Origin: Georgenia muralis | Lineage (GTDB): Bacteria; Actinomycetota; Actinomycetes; Actinomycetales; Actinomycetaceae | Assembly: GCF_003814705.1 (NCBI RefSeq) | Contig: NZ_RKRA01000001.1 | Location: forward strand, 1,984,001 to 2,048,000 | Length of the DNA stretch: 64,000 nt | Reading direction: 5' to 3' | Part shown: one piece after another, positions 33,449-42,429 of the stretch | Layout of the letters: each line of letters starts with the position of its first letter | How positions within the stretch are numbered: position 1 is the stretch's first letter | The notes under the pieces: generated by a model | Told to the model about the DNA's origin: nothing | The model's input: only the letters and a program-made list of their open reading frames with translations | The model's database searches: none | Program-made: the position numbers and the translations under genes

Positions 33449-34290
33449 GACGTCGCCCCCTTCCGTCCGGCCAGCGTGGCGAGCCCCGAGACGGCGAAGA
33501 CGAGCACCGTCATGATGAGCGCCGTCGCCGAGGCGGCGGCCCAGTCCAGGGTCACGCTGGAGTAGGAGAAGAGCTGGGTCGAGAGCATGCGCTGCCGTGA
33601 CCCGCCGAGGAGGTACGGCGTGGTGTACGCGGTGACGGAGCCGGCGAACACGAGCGTCGCCGCGACGATCAGCCCCGGCCCCGACAGGGGGATGACGACG
33701 TCCCAGAGCGTGCGCGTCCGGCCGGCGCCCAGGCCGCGGGCGGCGTCGTCGAGACCGGCGGGAACCTGAGCCACCGCGGAGTAGGAGGAGATGACCGCGA
33801 GGGGCAGGAAGAGCTGGGTCAGGCCAAGGACGATCGCGAGCTCGGTGTAGAGAAGCTGCGGGGCGGTCTCGACCAGCCCGAGGCCGGTGAGGAGCTGACC
33901 GATGACGCCGTTGGAACCGAGGATCACCAGCCAGCCGAAGGTCCGCACGACGTTGCTCAGCAGCAGGGGGAAGATCGCCAGGGCGAGCAGGAGTCCCGCC
34001 CAGCGTGAGGTCGAGCGCGCGAGGAGGTACGCGAGCGGGAACCCGAGGACGATGCACAGCACCGTGACGATCAGCCCGAGGCCGATCGTGCGCCCGATGA
34101 TCCGCAGGTCGTACGGGTCGGTGAGCATGCGCCCGAGGCGGGCGAAGACCTCGGCCGTGGTCACGTCGGGTGGTGCGAGCAGCATGAGGACCGAGGGGAC
34201 GAGGAAGCCGGCCAGCAGCACGACGAGGCCCGGTACCAGCAGGAGGCCCTGTCTACCTGTCCGCATCCGCATCTCCGATGTGTCCGGCAT
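33445..34290 (-). CDS. ABC transporter permease (PotB-like)
   Basis: The 281-residue protein has six membrane helices and the EAA-type loop GLDDAARGLGAGRTRTLWDVVIPLSGPG. It is the first gene of the transport operon. The start may be ATG 34290 or one of two ATGs 7-9 codons on. A pair of LacI-type palindromes lies just upstream of it, so the whole operon is probably LacI-controlled. Confidence 0.9.
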   Translation of the reverse strand: MPDTSEMRMRTGRQGLLLVPGLVVLLAGFLVPSVLMLLAPPDVTTAEVFARLGRMLTDPYDLRIIGRTIGLGLIVTVLCIVLGFPLAYLLARSTSRWAGLLLALAIFPLLLSNVVRTFGWLVILGSNGVIGQLLTGLGLVETAPQLLYTELAIVLGLTQLFLPLAVISSYSAVAQVPAGLDDAARGLGAGRTRTLWDVVIPLSGPGLIVAATLVFAGSVTAYTTPYLLGGSRQRMLSTQLFSYSSVTLDWAAASATALIMTVLVFAVSGLATLAGRKGATS

Positions 34291-34297
34291 GTCTGAT

Positions 34298-34321
34298 GTA
34301 ACCGGTTGTGGAACCGGTTAC
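34298..34321. promoter_or_regulatory. LacI-type operator pair between the transport operon and lacI
   Basis: GTAACCGGTT (34298-34307) and AACCGGTTAC (34312-34321) form a perfect 10-bp inverted repeat separated by GTGG. Each arm holds AACCGGTT, itself a palindrome with the central CG of LacI/GalR operators. The site lies 8 bp before the permease start and 91 bp before the regulator. Confidence 0.75.
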
Positions 34322-34412
34322 GGTGGACCATAGCGGTCGCTCCGGGCGCGCGTCACCCCCCTCTCACCGAGCGGGACGCGTTCCGGGCCGGAACAGGAAG
34401 TCGAGGTAGGCC

Positions 34413-35369
34413 ATGGCCACGCTCTCGGACGTCGCGGACCTGGCGAAGGTCTCCAAGGCGACGGCGTCGCGGGCGCTGAGCCGGCCCGAGCTGGTCGCAC
34501 CGGGCACCGTGCTGCGTGTGACCGAGGCCGCGCGATCGCTCGGCTTCGTCCCCAACCGTGCGGCGCGCTCCCTCGCGCGGGGACGCACCTCCATCGTCGC
34601 GATCGTCGTCCCCACCCTGGAGAACCTCTTCTTCGCGCCCATCGTCGCGGGCGCCCAGGAGCGCGCGGCGGCGTCGGACATGCAGATCACCATCGCCGTC
34701 TACGCCCTCGAGGGCGTCGGTGAGGTCACGGCCGTCGAACGGCTCGCCCGGCAGGTCGACGGGATGCTCGTGCTGGCCCCCCGTGCCGAGGACGACACCG
34801 TCCGAGCCGTGGCGTCGTTCAAGCCCACGGTCCTCGTCGACCGGGAGATCCCCGGCCTGTCCTCCGTCGTCGCCGACACGGCGACGGCGTTCGGTTCGGT
34901 GGTCGCCCACCTCGTCGCCGCCGGGCACCGCCGGATCGCCTACGTCGGAGGTCCCGAGGGGTCGTGGCAGGACGCCCAGCGCACCGCAGCCGTGCGCGGG
35001 GCGGCCCGCGGGGCCGAGCTCGTCGTGCTCGGTCCGCACCCGGCCACGTTCGCCGCAGGGATCGCTGCGGTGACGGACGTCCTCGAGGTGGGCGCCACCG
35101 CCGTGGTGCCGTACGCGACACCGATCGGGCTGGGCGTGATGTTCGGTCTGCACTCCGCGCGACGGGCGGTCCCGGGCGACGTCGTCGTCACCCTCCAGGC
35201 CGACGTGGTGGACGCCCTCGGGATGACGGACGTGCCGGCGATCGACGTCGACGGCGCCGAGCTGGGCAGGACCGCGATGGCCGAGCTGCTCGAGCTGATC
35301 GACCGTCCGGGCGCCACCTCCGACCAGCGCGTTCGTCTGCCGGTCCGGGTGAGCCGACCCGGGCTCTGA
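34413..35369 (+). CDS. LacI-family transcriptional regulator
   Basis: The 318-residue repressor has an N-terminal HTH with hinge (ATLSDVADLAKVSKATASRALSRPELVAPGTVLRVTEAARSLGFVPN RAARSLARGRT, shown with a break after N) and a periplasmic-binding-like effector domain. ATG 34413 follows GGAAGTCGAGGTAGGCC. It is divergent from the ABC operon and presumably binds the paired palindromes at 34298-34321. The effector is unknown. Confidence 0.93.
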   Translation: MATLSDVADLAKVSKATASRALSRPELVAPGTVLRVTEAARSLGFVPNRAARSLARGRTSIVAIVVPTLENLFFAPIVAGAQERAAASDMQITIAVYALEGVGEVTAVERLARQVDGMLVLAPRAEDDTVRAVASFKPTVLVDREIPGLSSVVADTATAFGSVVAHLVAAGHRRIAYVGGPEGSWQDAQRTAAVRGAARGAELVVLGPHPATFAAGIAAVTDVLEVGATAVVPYATPIGLGVMFGLHSARRAVPGDVVVTLQADVVDALGMTDVPAIDVDGAELGRTAMAELLELIDRPGATSDQRVRLPVRVSRPGL

Positions 35370-35426
35370 CCGGTACGCCCGGCCCCGCGGTGCCCCGAGA
35401 CGCGCTGACGGTCCCCCAGTGTGGGT

Positions 35427-35441
35427 GCCCCCGACGGGGGC
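35427..35441 (+). terminator. Short GC hairpin after lacI
   Basis: GCCCCC (35427-35432), loop GAC, GGGGGC (35436-35441) lies 58 bp behind the lacI stop and before the lipase promoter region. Confidence 0.45.
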
Positions 35442-35551
35442 GGGACCGCGGCGTCTCCGGTTGCCGGTACCGGAAGTCTCACCTAACGTCCCTGCATCCG
35501 CCGGGCGCCTCTCGCCCGGTTCTGACAACGACGACAGACGAAGGAGCACCC

Positions 35552-36418
35552 ATGCGTTCGACCAGGAGGACCAAGAGTCTCGGGGCGGCGCTCGCCGTCG
35601 CCGCCACCGCCCTCGCCGGGGCCGTCGCCGCGGCCGCGCCCGCCGGCGGCGCCGTCACCGACGTCCCGCCCCCCGGCGCCAACGACTGGAGCTGCGCGCC
35701 GAGCCCGGAGCACCCCGAGCCGGTCGTGCTCGTCCACGGCACCTTCGAGAACATGCTCAAGAACTGGTCGACCCTCGCGCCCTACCTCCAGCAGGAGGGG
35801 TACTGCGTCTACGCCCTCAACTACGGCAACGACGCCACCGGCCCGGTGGCGGACTCCGCCCGCGAGCTCGCCCCCTTCGTCGACGCCGTCCTCGGTGCCA
35901 CGGGCGCGAGGAAGGTCGACATCGTCGGGCACAGCCAGGGCGGGATGATGCCGCGCTACTACATGCACCTGCTCGGCGGGGCGAAGAAGGTCGACGACCT
36001 CGTCGGCATCGCGCCCTCCAGCCACGGCACCCAGGGACTCATCGTCGCCCTCGACGGCGAGATCGTGACCACGGCGAGCACCGTCGACAACCCGGCCTGC
36101 CCGGCGTGCCAGGACCAGCTCGCCGGCTCGGAGTTCATGCAGACCCTCAACGCCGACGGCGACACCGTCCGCGGCCCGGACTACACCGTGATCTCCACCC
36201 GGTACGACGAGGTGGTCACCCCGTACGAGAGCCAGTTCCTCGACGGCCCGGCCGACCAGGTGACCAACATCCTCATCCAGGACAAGTGCCCGCTCGACCC
36301 CATCGAGCACGACCAGACCCCGAACGACCCGGTCGTGCACCAGCTGGTCCTCAACGCCCTGGAGACCGACGGCCCGGCGGACCCGGCCTACCAGCCGAGC
36401 TGCGTGCCGGTGGGCTGA
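35552..36418 (+). CDS. Secreted triacylglycerol lipase (alpha/beta hydrolase)
   Basis: The 288-residue protein has a signal peptide (about 1-33, ending APAGGA), oxyanion HG at 62-63 (VLVHGTF), the nucleophile elbow GHSQGG with Ser128 and a C-terminal His in DPVVHQLV. This resembles Streptomyces-type class 2 lipases (LipA family). Six cysteines suggest disulfides in the exported protein. ATG 35552 has AAGGAG upstream. Its convergent neighbour is phoX. Confidence 0.9.
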   Translation: MRSTRRTKSLGAALAVAATALAGAVAAAAPAGGAVTDVPPPGANDWSCAPSPEHPEPVVLVHGTFENMLKNWSTLAPYLQQEGYCVYALNYGNDATGPVADSARELAPFVDAVLGATGARKVDIVGHSQGGMMPRYYMHLLGGAKKVDDLVGIAPSSHGTQGLIVALDGEIVTTASTVDNPACPACQDQLAGSEFMQTLNADGDTVRGPDYTVISTRYDEVVTPYESQFLDGPADQVTNILIQDKCPLDPIEHDQTPNDPVVHQLVLNALETDGPADPAYQPSCVPVG

Positions 36419-36450
36419 CGCCGGACCGCGGCCGCCCCAGAGGAGGGGCC

Positions 36451-36478
36451 GGGGCGCCTCGCGACGGCGAGGCGCCCC
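36451..36478. terminator. Terminator between lipase and phoX
   Basis: Arms GGGGCGCCTCGC (36451-36462) and complement (36467-36478) with loop GACG form a perfect 12-bp stem between convergent genes. Confidence 0.75.
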
Positions 36479-36517
36479 TGCACGCTCGGCCGTCCCGTCA
36501 GGGACGGCCGGTAACGG

Positions 36518-38578
36518 TCAGGCGTGCCCGATCTTCTTCCCGTCGGCCCGCCACGCGACCGCGACCGACGGCCGCGGGATGGAGCCGCCGCCGTCGGGCC
36601 AGTGGGAGCTCGGGGACTCGAACGTCGAGCCGTCGGTCTCGCCGGGGTGCTGGACGCACACGAGGACCCGGTCGTCGTCGATCCACGGGCCGCAGGTCTC
36701 CGCGCCGAACGGCACGGTGAGGAACTGCTTGACCTGGCCACGGTGCTCGCCGTCGACCGCCACCCCGAACAGGCCGTCGTTGCTGCCGAGCGCGTTGCCG
36801 TCGGTGCTGATCCAGAGGTTCCCGTACTTGTCGAAGGCGACGTTGTCGGGGCAGGAGATCGGCGAGACCTGGGACTTGTCGAACCCGGCAAAGTACGTCG
36901 CGGGGTCCGCCGGGTCCCCGGCGAGGAGGAAGATCCGCCACGTGAACGCCCCGGCCGCGTGGTCGCCGCCCGCCTCGGCGATCTCGACGACGTGGCCGTG
37001 CTTGTTCCCGATCCGCGGGTTGACCTCGTCCACCTGGGCGGCGGTGCGGCGGGAGTTGTTCGTCAGGGCCAGGTAGACCAGGCCGGTCACCGGGTTCGGC
37101 TCGACGTCCTCGGGGCGGTCCATCTTCGTCGCCCCGACCGCGTCGCCGGCCTGTCGGGTGAACAGCAGGACCTCGACGCCGGTCATGCCCGGGACGTGTG
37201 AGACGGCGGCGTCACCCGAGGACGTGACGAGGGGGATCCACTCGCCCGTCCCGTCGAACTCCCCGTCGGCGGGCAGCGTCCCGGTGCCGTCGATCTCGGA
37301 CGACGGGGAGTCGCCGGTGAACCGGGCGACGAACAGGGTGCCGTGGTCGAGGAGCGCGGCGTTGTGCGCGGCGTCGCCCTCGACCACGCGGTCGGTGGAG
37401 ACGAACTTGTAGAAGTAGTCGAACCGCTCGTCGTCGCCCATGTAGACGGCGAGGCGCCCGTCCGCCGTGATCGTCGTGGTGGCGGCCTCGTGCTTGAACC
37501 GGCCGAGCGCGGTGCGCTTCCTGGGCGTGGAGGCGGGGTCGTACGGGTCGACCTCGACGATCCAACCGAAGCGGTTCGCCTCGTTCGGCTCCTGGGCGAG
37601 GTCGAACCGGGGGTCGAACCGCTCCCACTTCCGCCCGCTCGCGCCGACCGGCAGGCCGTACCGGCGCAGCCGCTCCCGCGTCTCGGGGTCGGTGACGGCG
37701 TCGGCGTTGGCGAAGTACTGGTTGAAGTTCTCCTCGGCGGTGAGCCAGGTGCCGTACGGGGTGAGCCCGCCGGCGCAGTTGTTCAGCGTGCCGAGGACGG
37801 TGCGGCCGGCGGGGTCGGCGGCGGTGTGCACGAGGGCGTCACCGGCGACCGGGCCGGTCAGCTCGAACGGGCTGCCGGTGTGGAAACGGCGGTTGAGCGG
37901 GTGGTCGACGACCGGGTCGAGCGCGCCCGAGCGCCGGCCGCGCCGCCCGGCCGTCACCGCCACGAGCGAGAGGCCGTGTGCGGCCCACGCCACCTCGACC
38001 TGCTCGCGGGTCGGGTTCTCCCCGTCGTACCCGGGGAACATGAGGACCTCGTCGGTGTACTCGTGGTTGGCCACCATGAGGAGCTCGTCCTGGCCACGCA
38101 GCGGCAGCAGGCCGAGGTAGTCGCAGTTGTAGCCGAACTGGCGCTGCTGGCCCGCGGCCGTGTACTCGCCCGGCACGAAGTCGGGGGCGTCGGAGAAGAG
38201 CTTGTCGCCCCAGCGGATGACGACGTCGGAGAGGTAGCCGCCGGGGACGGTCACCGCGTCGGCGGTGTTCGGTGCGACCGGGGCGAAGCGCAGGCCCGGG
38301 GCGCCGTCGGGCCCGCCGGTGACGGCCGGGGCGGCGATCGCCTGCTCCTGGCCGGAGGTGGCCACCGCACCGGCGGCGGCGATGACGGCGCCGGCCTTGA
38401 GAACGGTGCGGCGGGAGAAGGCGCGGGCGGCGACGTCGCCGAAGTAGTCGTTGCCCGACGTGTTGGGCACGTCGTGGAAGCAGGCGTCGCCGCACCGGAA
38501 GCGGCAGGTGAGCGACGAGCGGTTCCCGCCGTGGTTGGACAGCAGCGGAAGGAAGCGGCGCGTGGGCGTGACGGTCAT
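36518..38578 (-). CDS. phoX: PhoX-family alkaline phosphatase, Tat-exported
   Basis: The 686-residue protein is a PhoX (DUF839) phosphatase. It has an unusually placed twin-arginine signal (FSRRTVLKAGAVIAAAG) at about 54-70 after a Cys-containing leader (RFRCGDACFHDVPNTSG), as in other PhoX proteins. The mature domain contains ANHEYTDEVLMFPG, GTLNNCAGGLTPYGTWLTAEENFNQYF and CPDNVAFDKYGNLWIS. PhoX is a Ca/Fe-dependent phosphomonoesterase that frees phosphate outside the membrane. GAGGAG precedes ATG 38578. Two 11-bp PHO repeats lie 59 bp upstream, placing it in the Pho regulon. Confidence 0.93.
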   Translation of the reverse strand: MTVTPTRRFLPLLSNHGGNRSSLTCRFRCGDACFHDVPNTSGNDYFGDVAARAFSRRTVLKAGAVIAAAGAVATSGQEQAIAAPAVTGGPDGAPGLRFAPVAPNTADAVTVPGGYLSDVVIRWGDKLFSDAPDFVPGEYTAAGQQRQFGYNCDYLGLLPLRGQDELLMVANHEYTDEVLMFPGYDGENPTREQVEVAWAAHGLSLVAVTAGRRGRRSGALDPVVDHPLNRRFHTGSPFELTGPVAGDALVHTAADPAGRTVLGTLNNCAGGLTPYGTWLTAEENFNQYFANADAVTDPETRERLRRYGLPVGASGRKWERFDPRFDLAQEPNEANRFGWIVEVDPYDPASTPRKRTALGRFKHEAATTTITADGRLAVYMGDDERFDYFYKFVSTDRVVEGDAAHNAALLDHGTLFVARFTGDSPSSEIDGTGTLPADGEFDGTGEWIPLVTSSGDAAVSHVPGMTGVEVLLFTRQAGDAVGATKMDRPEDVEPNPVTGLVYLALTNNSRRTAAQVDEVNPRIGNKHGHVVEIAEAGGDHAAGAFTWRIFLLAGDPADPATYFAGFDKSQVSPISCPDNVAFDKYGNLWISTDGNALGSNDGLFGVAVDGEHRGQVKQFLTVPFGAETCGPWIDDDRVLVCVQHPGETDGSTFESPSSHWPDGGGSIPRPSVAVAWRADGKKIGHA

Positions 38579-38636
38579 GGCACTCCTCGGGAGGTGGTCC
38601 TCGTGAACACCCCCACGCTAGGAAGCCCCGGGTTCC

Positions 38637-38658
38637 GGGGGATGAACGTGCCGTGAAC
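38637..38658 (-). promoter_or_regulatory. PHO box before phoX
   Basis: Read on the minus strand, GTTCACGGCAC is followed at once by GTTCATCCCCC, two 11-bp direct repeats of the PhoP half-site GTTCAYC. A further GTTCAC lies at 38603-38608. Confidence 0.8.
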
Positions 38659-38717
38659 ATCAGTGGTCCGTCGCGGCACGGTGCCGGCGGGCCCGTCGGG
38701 GGCGAGGCGCGCCGCTA

Positions 38718-39850
38718 GTGTCGTACACCATAAATTCACGGGATAAGTCGTAGAATGGGGTATGTCGCGATCTGGGCGCCCGAAGGCCGAGTTGGTCCTC
38801 ACTGCTGAGGAGCGTGAGCAGCTGATGCGCTGGTCGCGCAGGGCGAAGTCCGCCCAGGCGTTGGCGCTGCGCTCGCGGATCGTCCTGGCCTGCGCGGAGG
38901 GGCTGGACAACAAGTCGGTGGCCGCCCGTCTGGGGTGCGCGGCGGCGACGGTGGGCAAGTGGCGCGCCCGGTTCGTCGAGCTGCGGCTGGACGGGCTGGC
39001 GGACGAGCCGCGCCCGGGGCGGCCGGCCTCGATCAGCGCCGAGCAGGTCGAGGACGTCGTGGTCGCCACGCTGGAGTCGACACCGAAGAACGCCACGCAC
39101 TGGTCGCGGGCGAAGATGGCCGAGCGCACCGGGTTGAGCAGGTCCACCATCGGGCGGATCTGGAAGGCGTTCGAGCTCAAGCCGCACCGCGAGGAGGGGT
39201 TCAAGCTCTCCAACGACCCGCTGTTCGTGGAGAAGGTCTACGACGTCGTCGGGCTCTACCTCGACCCGCCGGAGTCCGCGGTGGTGCTGTGCGTGGACGA
39301 GAAGAGCCAGGTCCAGGCACTGGCCAGGTCCCAGCCGGCGTTGCCGATGATGCCCGGGATGCCCGAGCGGCGCACCCACGACTACGTCCGGCACGGCACC
39401 ACCAGCCTGTTCGCCGCGTTCAACACCGCCGACGGCACCGTGATCTCCTCCCTGCACCGTAAGCACCGGGCGGTGGAGTTCAAGAAGTTCCTGACCAAGA
39501 TCGATACCGAGGTTCCCGACCACCTCGACGTCCACCTGATCTGCGACAACTACTCCACCCACAAGCACCCCACGGTCAACCGCTGGCTTCAGGCGCACCC
39601 GCGCTTCCACATGCACTTCACCCCGACGTACTCGTCCTGGATCAACCAGGTCGAGCGGTTCTTCGCCTACGTCACCGCCGACCTGCTCCAGCGCTCGGAC
39701 CACCGCAGCGTCCAGGCCCTCGAGGCCGACATCCGCAACTGGGTCAAAGCCTGGAACGATGACCCCAAGCCGTTCATCTGGACCAAGACCGCCGAACAGA
39801 TCCTCGAATCACTGAAACGACTTCTTCAACGGACTACCGGCGCAGGACAC
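38718..39850 (+). mobile_element. IS630-family insertion sequence
   Basis: The 1133-bp element begins GTGTCGTAC and ends with GTGTCCTGC in inverse. It is flanked by TA at 38716-38717 and 39851-39852, the TA duplication typical of IS630/Tc1-mariner elements. The inverted repeats are short and imperfect. It separates phoX from a PemK-like gene. Confidence 0.82.
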
Positions 39851-39853
39851 TAG
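38762..39853 (+). CDS. IS630-family transposase
   Basis: The 363-residue protein has a paired HTH N-terminus (KSVAARLGCAAATVGKWRARF, MAERTGLSRSTIGRIWKAF) and a DDE domain with VLCVDEKSQ, HLICDNYSTHK and SWINQVERFF. It is an IS630/Tc1-like transposase acting at TA sites. The frame is intact. Its stop codon TAG is made from the target TA and the next flanking base, so the terminator of translation is not inside the element. Confidence 0.94.
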   Translation: MSRSGRPKAELVLTAEEREQLMRWSRRAKSAQALALRSRIVLACAEGLDNKSVAARLGCAAATVGKWRARFVELRLDGLADEPRPGRPASISAEQVEDVVVATLESTPKNATHWSRAKMAERTGLSRSTIGRIWKAFELKPHREEGFKLSNDPLFVEKVYDVVGLYLDPPESAVVLCVDEKSQVQALARSQPALPMMPGMPERRTHDYVRHGTTSLFAAFNTADGTVISSLHRKHRAVEFKKFLTKIDTEVPDHLDVHLICDNYSTHKHPTVNRWLQAHPRFHMHFTPTYSSWINQVERFFAYVTADLLQRSDHRSVQALEADIRNWVKAWNDDPKPFIWTKTAEQILESLKRLLQRTTGAGH

Positions 39854-39906
39854 CCTGGCCGGCACGTACGACCGTCCGGAGAGTGCTGGGAGCCAGGAAG
39901 GAAGCG

Positions 39907-40350
39907 ATGGCCGAGCTCGAGATGCTGACGGGTGCGGTAGCCGAGGAGCCCCTCCTGATCATCGCCGTCGGTGCCCTGCTGGCCGCCCTGCTCCTCGCCC
40001 GGTGGGTGCGTCACGCCCGGCCGCGGCCGGGCGAGATCTGGTTCGCCGAGGTCCCCTTCGGCGATGGCGGGGGCAGCAAGGACCGGCCCGTCCTCGTGCT
40101 CGCGGTCGACGGTCGCCGGTGCACGGTCGCACGGTTCACGTCACAGGACCGGAGCGCGCGGCGGGACCACCTCCGCGTGCCGGCCGGCGTCGTCGGCCTA
40201 CGCCGCGCCAGCTGGGTGGACCTTCGATCCCGCGATCTGCCGCGATCGGCGTTCCGCCGTCGGGCGGGGGTTCCGGGTGAGGGACTGGTGCGGTGGTACG
40301 CGCAGGTCAGCGCGCAGCTGCCGCCGGACGTGCGGCGAGCCTCGAACTGA
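39907..40350 (+). CDS. PemK/MazF-like protein with N-terminal membrane anchor
   Basis: The 147-residue protein has one N-terminal hydrophobic helix (about 14-34) and then a CcdB/PemK barrel: RPGEIWFAEVPF, GSKDRPVLVLAVDGRRCTVARFTSQ and WVDLRSRDLPRSAF. PemK/MazF toxins are mRNA interferases. Here there is no antitoxin gene next to it, and the helix anchors the domain in the membrane, so a toxin role is uncertain. ATG 39907 follows AGGAAGGAAG. IS630 sits 56 bp upstream. Confidence 0.75.
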   Translation: MAELEMLTGAVAEEPLLIIAVGALLAALLLARWVRHARPRPGEIWFAEVPFGDGGGSKDRPVLVLAVDGRRCTVARFTSQDRSARRDHLRVPAGVVGLRRASWVDLRSRDLPRSAFRRRAGVPGEGLVRWYAQVSAQLPPDVRRASN

Positions 40351-40362
40351 CCGCTGCACGCC

Positions 40363-41379
40363 TCAGAGCCAGCCCTTGCGCTTGAACACCGCCCACATCG
40401 TCACCGACGTCGCGACCATGAGGGCGAGGGCGAGCGGGTACCCCAGGGACCAGTGCAGCTCGGGCATGTGGTCGAAGTTCATGCCGTAGATCCCGCCGAC
40501 CAGGGTCGGGGCGAAGAGGATGGCGGCCCACGCGGAGATGCGCTTGACGACGTCGTTCTGCTCCAGGGAGGTCTCCGTCAGGCGCTGGGTCTCCTCGTTC
40601 TGGCGCTGGCCGACCAGGGTGGCGTTGACCGTGAGGATGTTCTGCAGGAGCACCCGGAAGGCGTCGGCGCGCTCGGTGACGCGCACCGCGTGGTCGGTGA
40701 CGTCGCGCAGGCGCCGCTGGAGCTCGTCGTGCACGCCATACTTGTCGAAGCCGCCCTGGAGCGCCTCGACCATGCCGACGAGGGGCTGGGTGGCGCGCTG
40801 GAACTCGATGACCTCACGGAAGAGGGAGTAGATACGCCGCGAGACGTCGGGGTCGCCGCCGAAGACCTCGTCCTCGATCTCGTCGATGTCGTTCTGCAGC
40901 CCGGCGACGACCGGGGCGTACTCGTCCACGACCTGGTCGAGGATCGCGTAGAGCACCGCCTCCGGGCCCAACCTCAGCAGCTCGGGGCTCTGCTCCATGC
41001 GCCGGCGCACCCGCGCGAGGTCGGGGGACTCCGCGTGCCGGACCGTGACGACGAAGTCCGGCCCCGTGAAGACGTGGACCTCCCCGAACTCCACCCGCTC
41101 GTCGTCCTCGAGGTAGCGCGCCGGCCGCAGCACGGTGAACAGCACGTCGCCGTAGCGCTCGATCTTGGGCCGCTGGTGCGCCGAGACCGTGTCCTCCAGG
41201 GCGAGCTCGTGGAGGCCGAACTCCGCGGCGATCGAGCTGATCTCGGCCGCGTCGGGACGGTACAGCCCGATCCAGCCCATCCCGCCGCGCAGGCGCATGA
41301 GGTCGTACGTGACGTCGAGCGACTCCGGCTCGGCGTGACGCTCGCCGTCGACGTAGACGGCGTTGTCCACGATGCCCAT
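40363..41379 (-). CDS. corA: CorA-family magnesium/cobalt transporter
   Basis: The 338-residue protein has a large cytoplasmic N-terminal domain and two C-terminal helices. The selectivity motif YGMNF is at the end of the first helix (APTLVGGIYGMNFDHMPEL), and the basic C-terminus is FKRKGWL. It forms pentameric channels for Mg2+ or Co2+ uptake. It is convergent with the PemK-like gene (12 bp between stops). Confidence 0.93.
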   Translation of the reverse strand: MGIVDNAVYVDGERHAEPESLDVTYDLMRLRGGMGWIGLYRPDAAEISSIAAEFGLHELALEDTVSAHQRPKIERYGDVLFTVLRPARYLEDDERVEFGEVHVFTGPDFVVTVRHAESPDLARVRRRMEQSPELLRLGPEAVLYAILDQVVDEYAPVVAGLQNDIDEIEDEVFGGDPDVSRRIYSLFREVIEFQRATQPLVGMVEALQGGFDKYGVHDELQRRLRDVTDHAVRVTERADAFRVLLQNILTVNATLVGQRQNEETQRLTETSLEQNDVVKRISAWAAILFAPTLVGGIYGMNFDHMPELHWSLGYPLALALMVATSVTMWAVFKRKGWL

Positions 41380-41396
41380 GGCTGCCTCCGTGCCGG

Positions 41397-42227
41397 TCAG
41401 GAGAGCCGGACCATCTCGTCGAGGTCGTCGGCGGGCAGATCGCCCGCCACGGTGGCGTTGACGCTCAGGCGGGTGAGCCGCAATGACGCCCCGTAGCTCG
41501 AGAGGAACGCGGTGTCGGCGGCGTCACGGCCGGTGGCGATGCGCAGCAGGGTCTCGCGCGGGGCGAGGCTCGTGGCGTCCACGACGTGCCAGTCCTCGTC
41601 CACCCAGACCTCGGCGACGGCGTGGAAGTCCATGGGGCTCAGACCCGGGGCGTAGACGGCCGCCACGCGAGCCGGCACATCGAGCGCGCGCAGGAGGGCG
41701 ACGACGAGGTGGGCGTAGTCGCGGCACACGCCGCGGCGGGCGAGGAAGGTCTCGACCGCGCCGTCGGTGACGCGGCTCGAGCCCGGCACGTAGGACAGCT
41801 GGGTGCCCACCCACGACGAGACCGCCGTGACGAGGTCCCACCCTCTCAGCCCGCGGAACTCCGACAGCGCCAGCGGGCGCAGCCGGTCGGACTCGGCGTA
41901 GCGCGAGGGCCGGCGGTACGTGAACAGCTCGGTGCGCTCCTGGGCCAGCGGGGGGTGCGGCACGGCGCCCTCGCCGTCGACCCGGGCGCGGTAGGCGATC
42001 TCGAGGGTCTGCCCCGCCGGGGTCCCGGCGGGCAGGTCGAGGACGTGCACCACGCCCTTGTGCCGGCCCACGTGCTCGATCGGCAACAGGGCCGTCCCGT
42101 CGAGGGTGACCGAGAGCTCCTCGTCGATGTCCAGCCCCGGGATCCGGGCGACGGCGACCATCAGCTCGAGCTCTGCGGCCCCGGCCGAGGTGGTGAGCGT
42201 GATGCGGGAGGAGACGTTGCGGCGCAC
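41397..42227 (-). CDS. Transglutaminase-like domain protein
   Basis: The 276-residue protein has an N-terminal beta domain and then the papain-like core: Cys in RRGVCRDYAHLVVALLRALDVPARV, His in PMDFHAVAEVWVDEDWHVVDAT (catalytic His and Asp). It belongs to the bacterial transglutaminase-like cysteine protease group; the reaction is unknown. GTG 42227 was chosen since the conserved part starts VRRNVSSRITL; the longer open frame runs through the divergent promoter region. It follows corA's start by 17 bp. Confidence 0.83.
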   Translation of the reverse strand: MRRNVSSRITLTTSAGAAELELMVAVARIPGLDIDEELSVTLDGTALLPIEHVGRHKGVVHVLDLPAGTPAGQTLEIAYRARVDGEGAVPHPPLAQERTELFTYRRPSRYAESDRLRPLALSEFRGLRGWDLVTAVSSWVGTQLSYVPGSSRVTDGAVETFLARRGVCRDYAHLVVALLRALDVPARVAAVYAPGLSPMDFHAVAEVWVDEDWHVVDATSLAPRETLLRIATGRDAADTAFLSSYGASLRLTRLSVNATVAGDLPADDLDEMVRLS

Positions 42228-42429
42228 CGGCCAAGCGTAGGGCCGCGGGCGGGCGGTCGCGGACGAGGTCCTCGCGCGACGTCCCGGGCGGAGCCGGCCA
42301 CCGGGGCGGGTCGTGCGCCGCGACATGGGGGCTGCGCGCCCGGGCCCGGTGGTGGAGAATCGCGCCAGGCCGGCCACCGGCTGCGCCACCGCCGGCCGGC
42401 GGTGGCGGCCACGAGGGAGGGGACCCACG

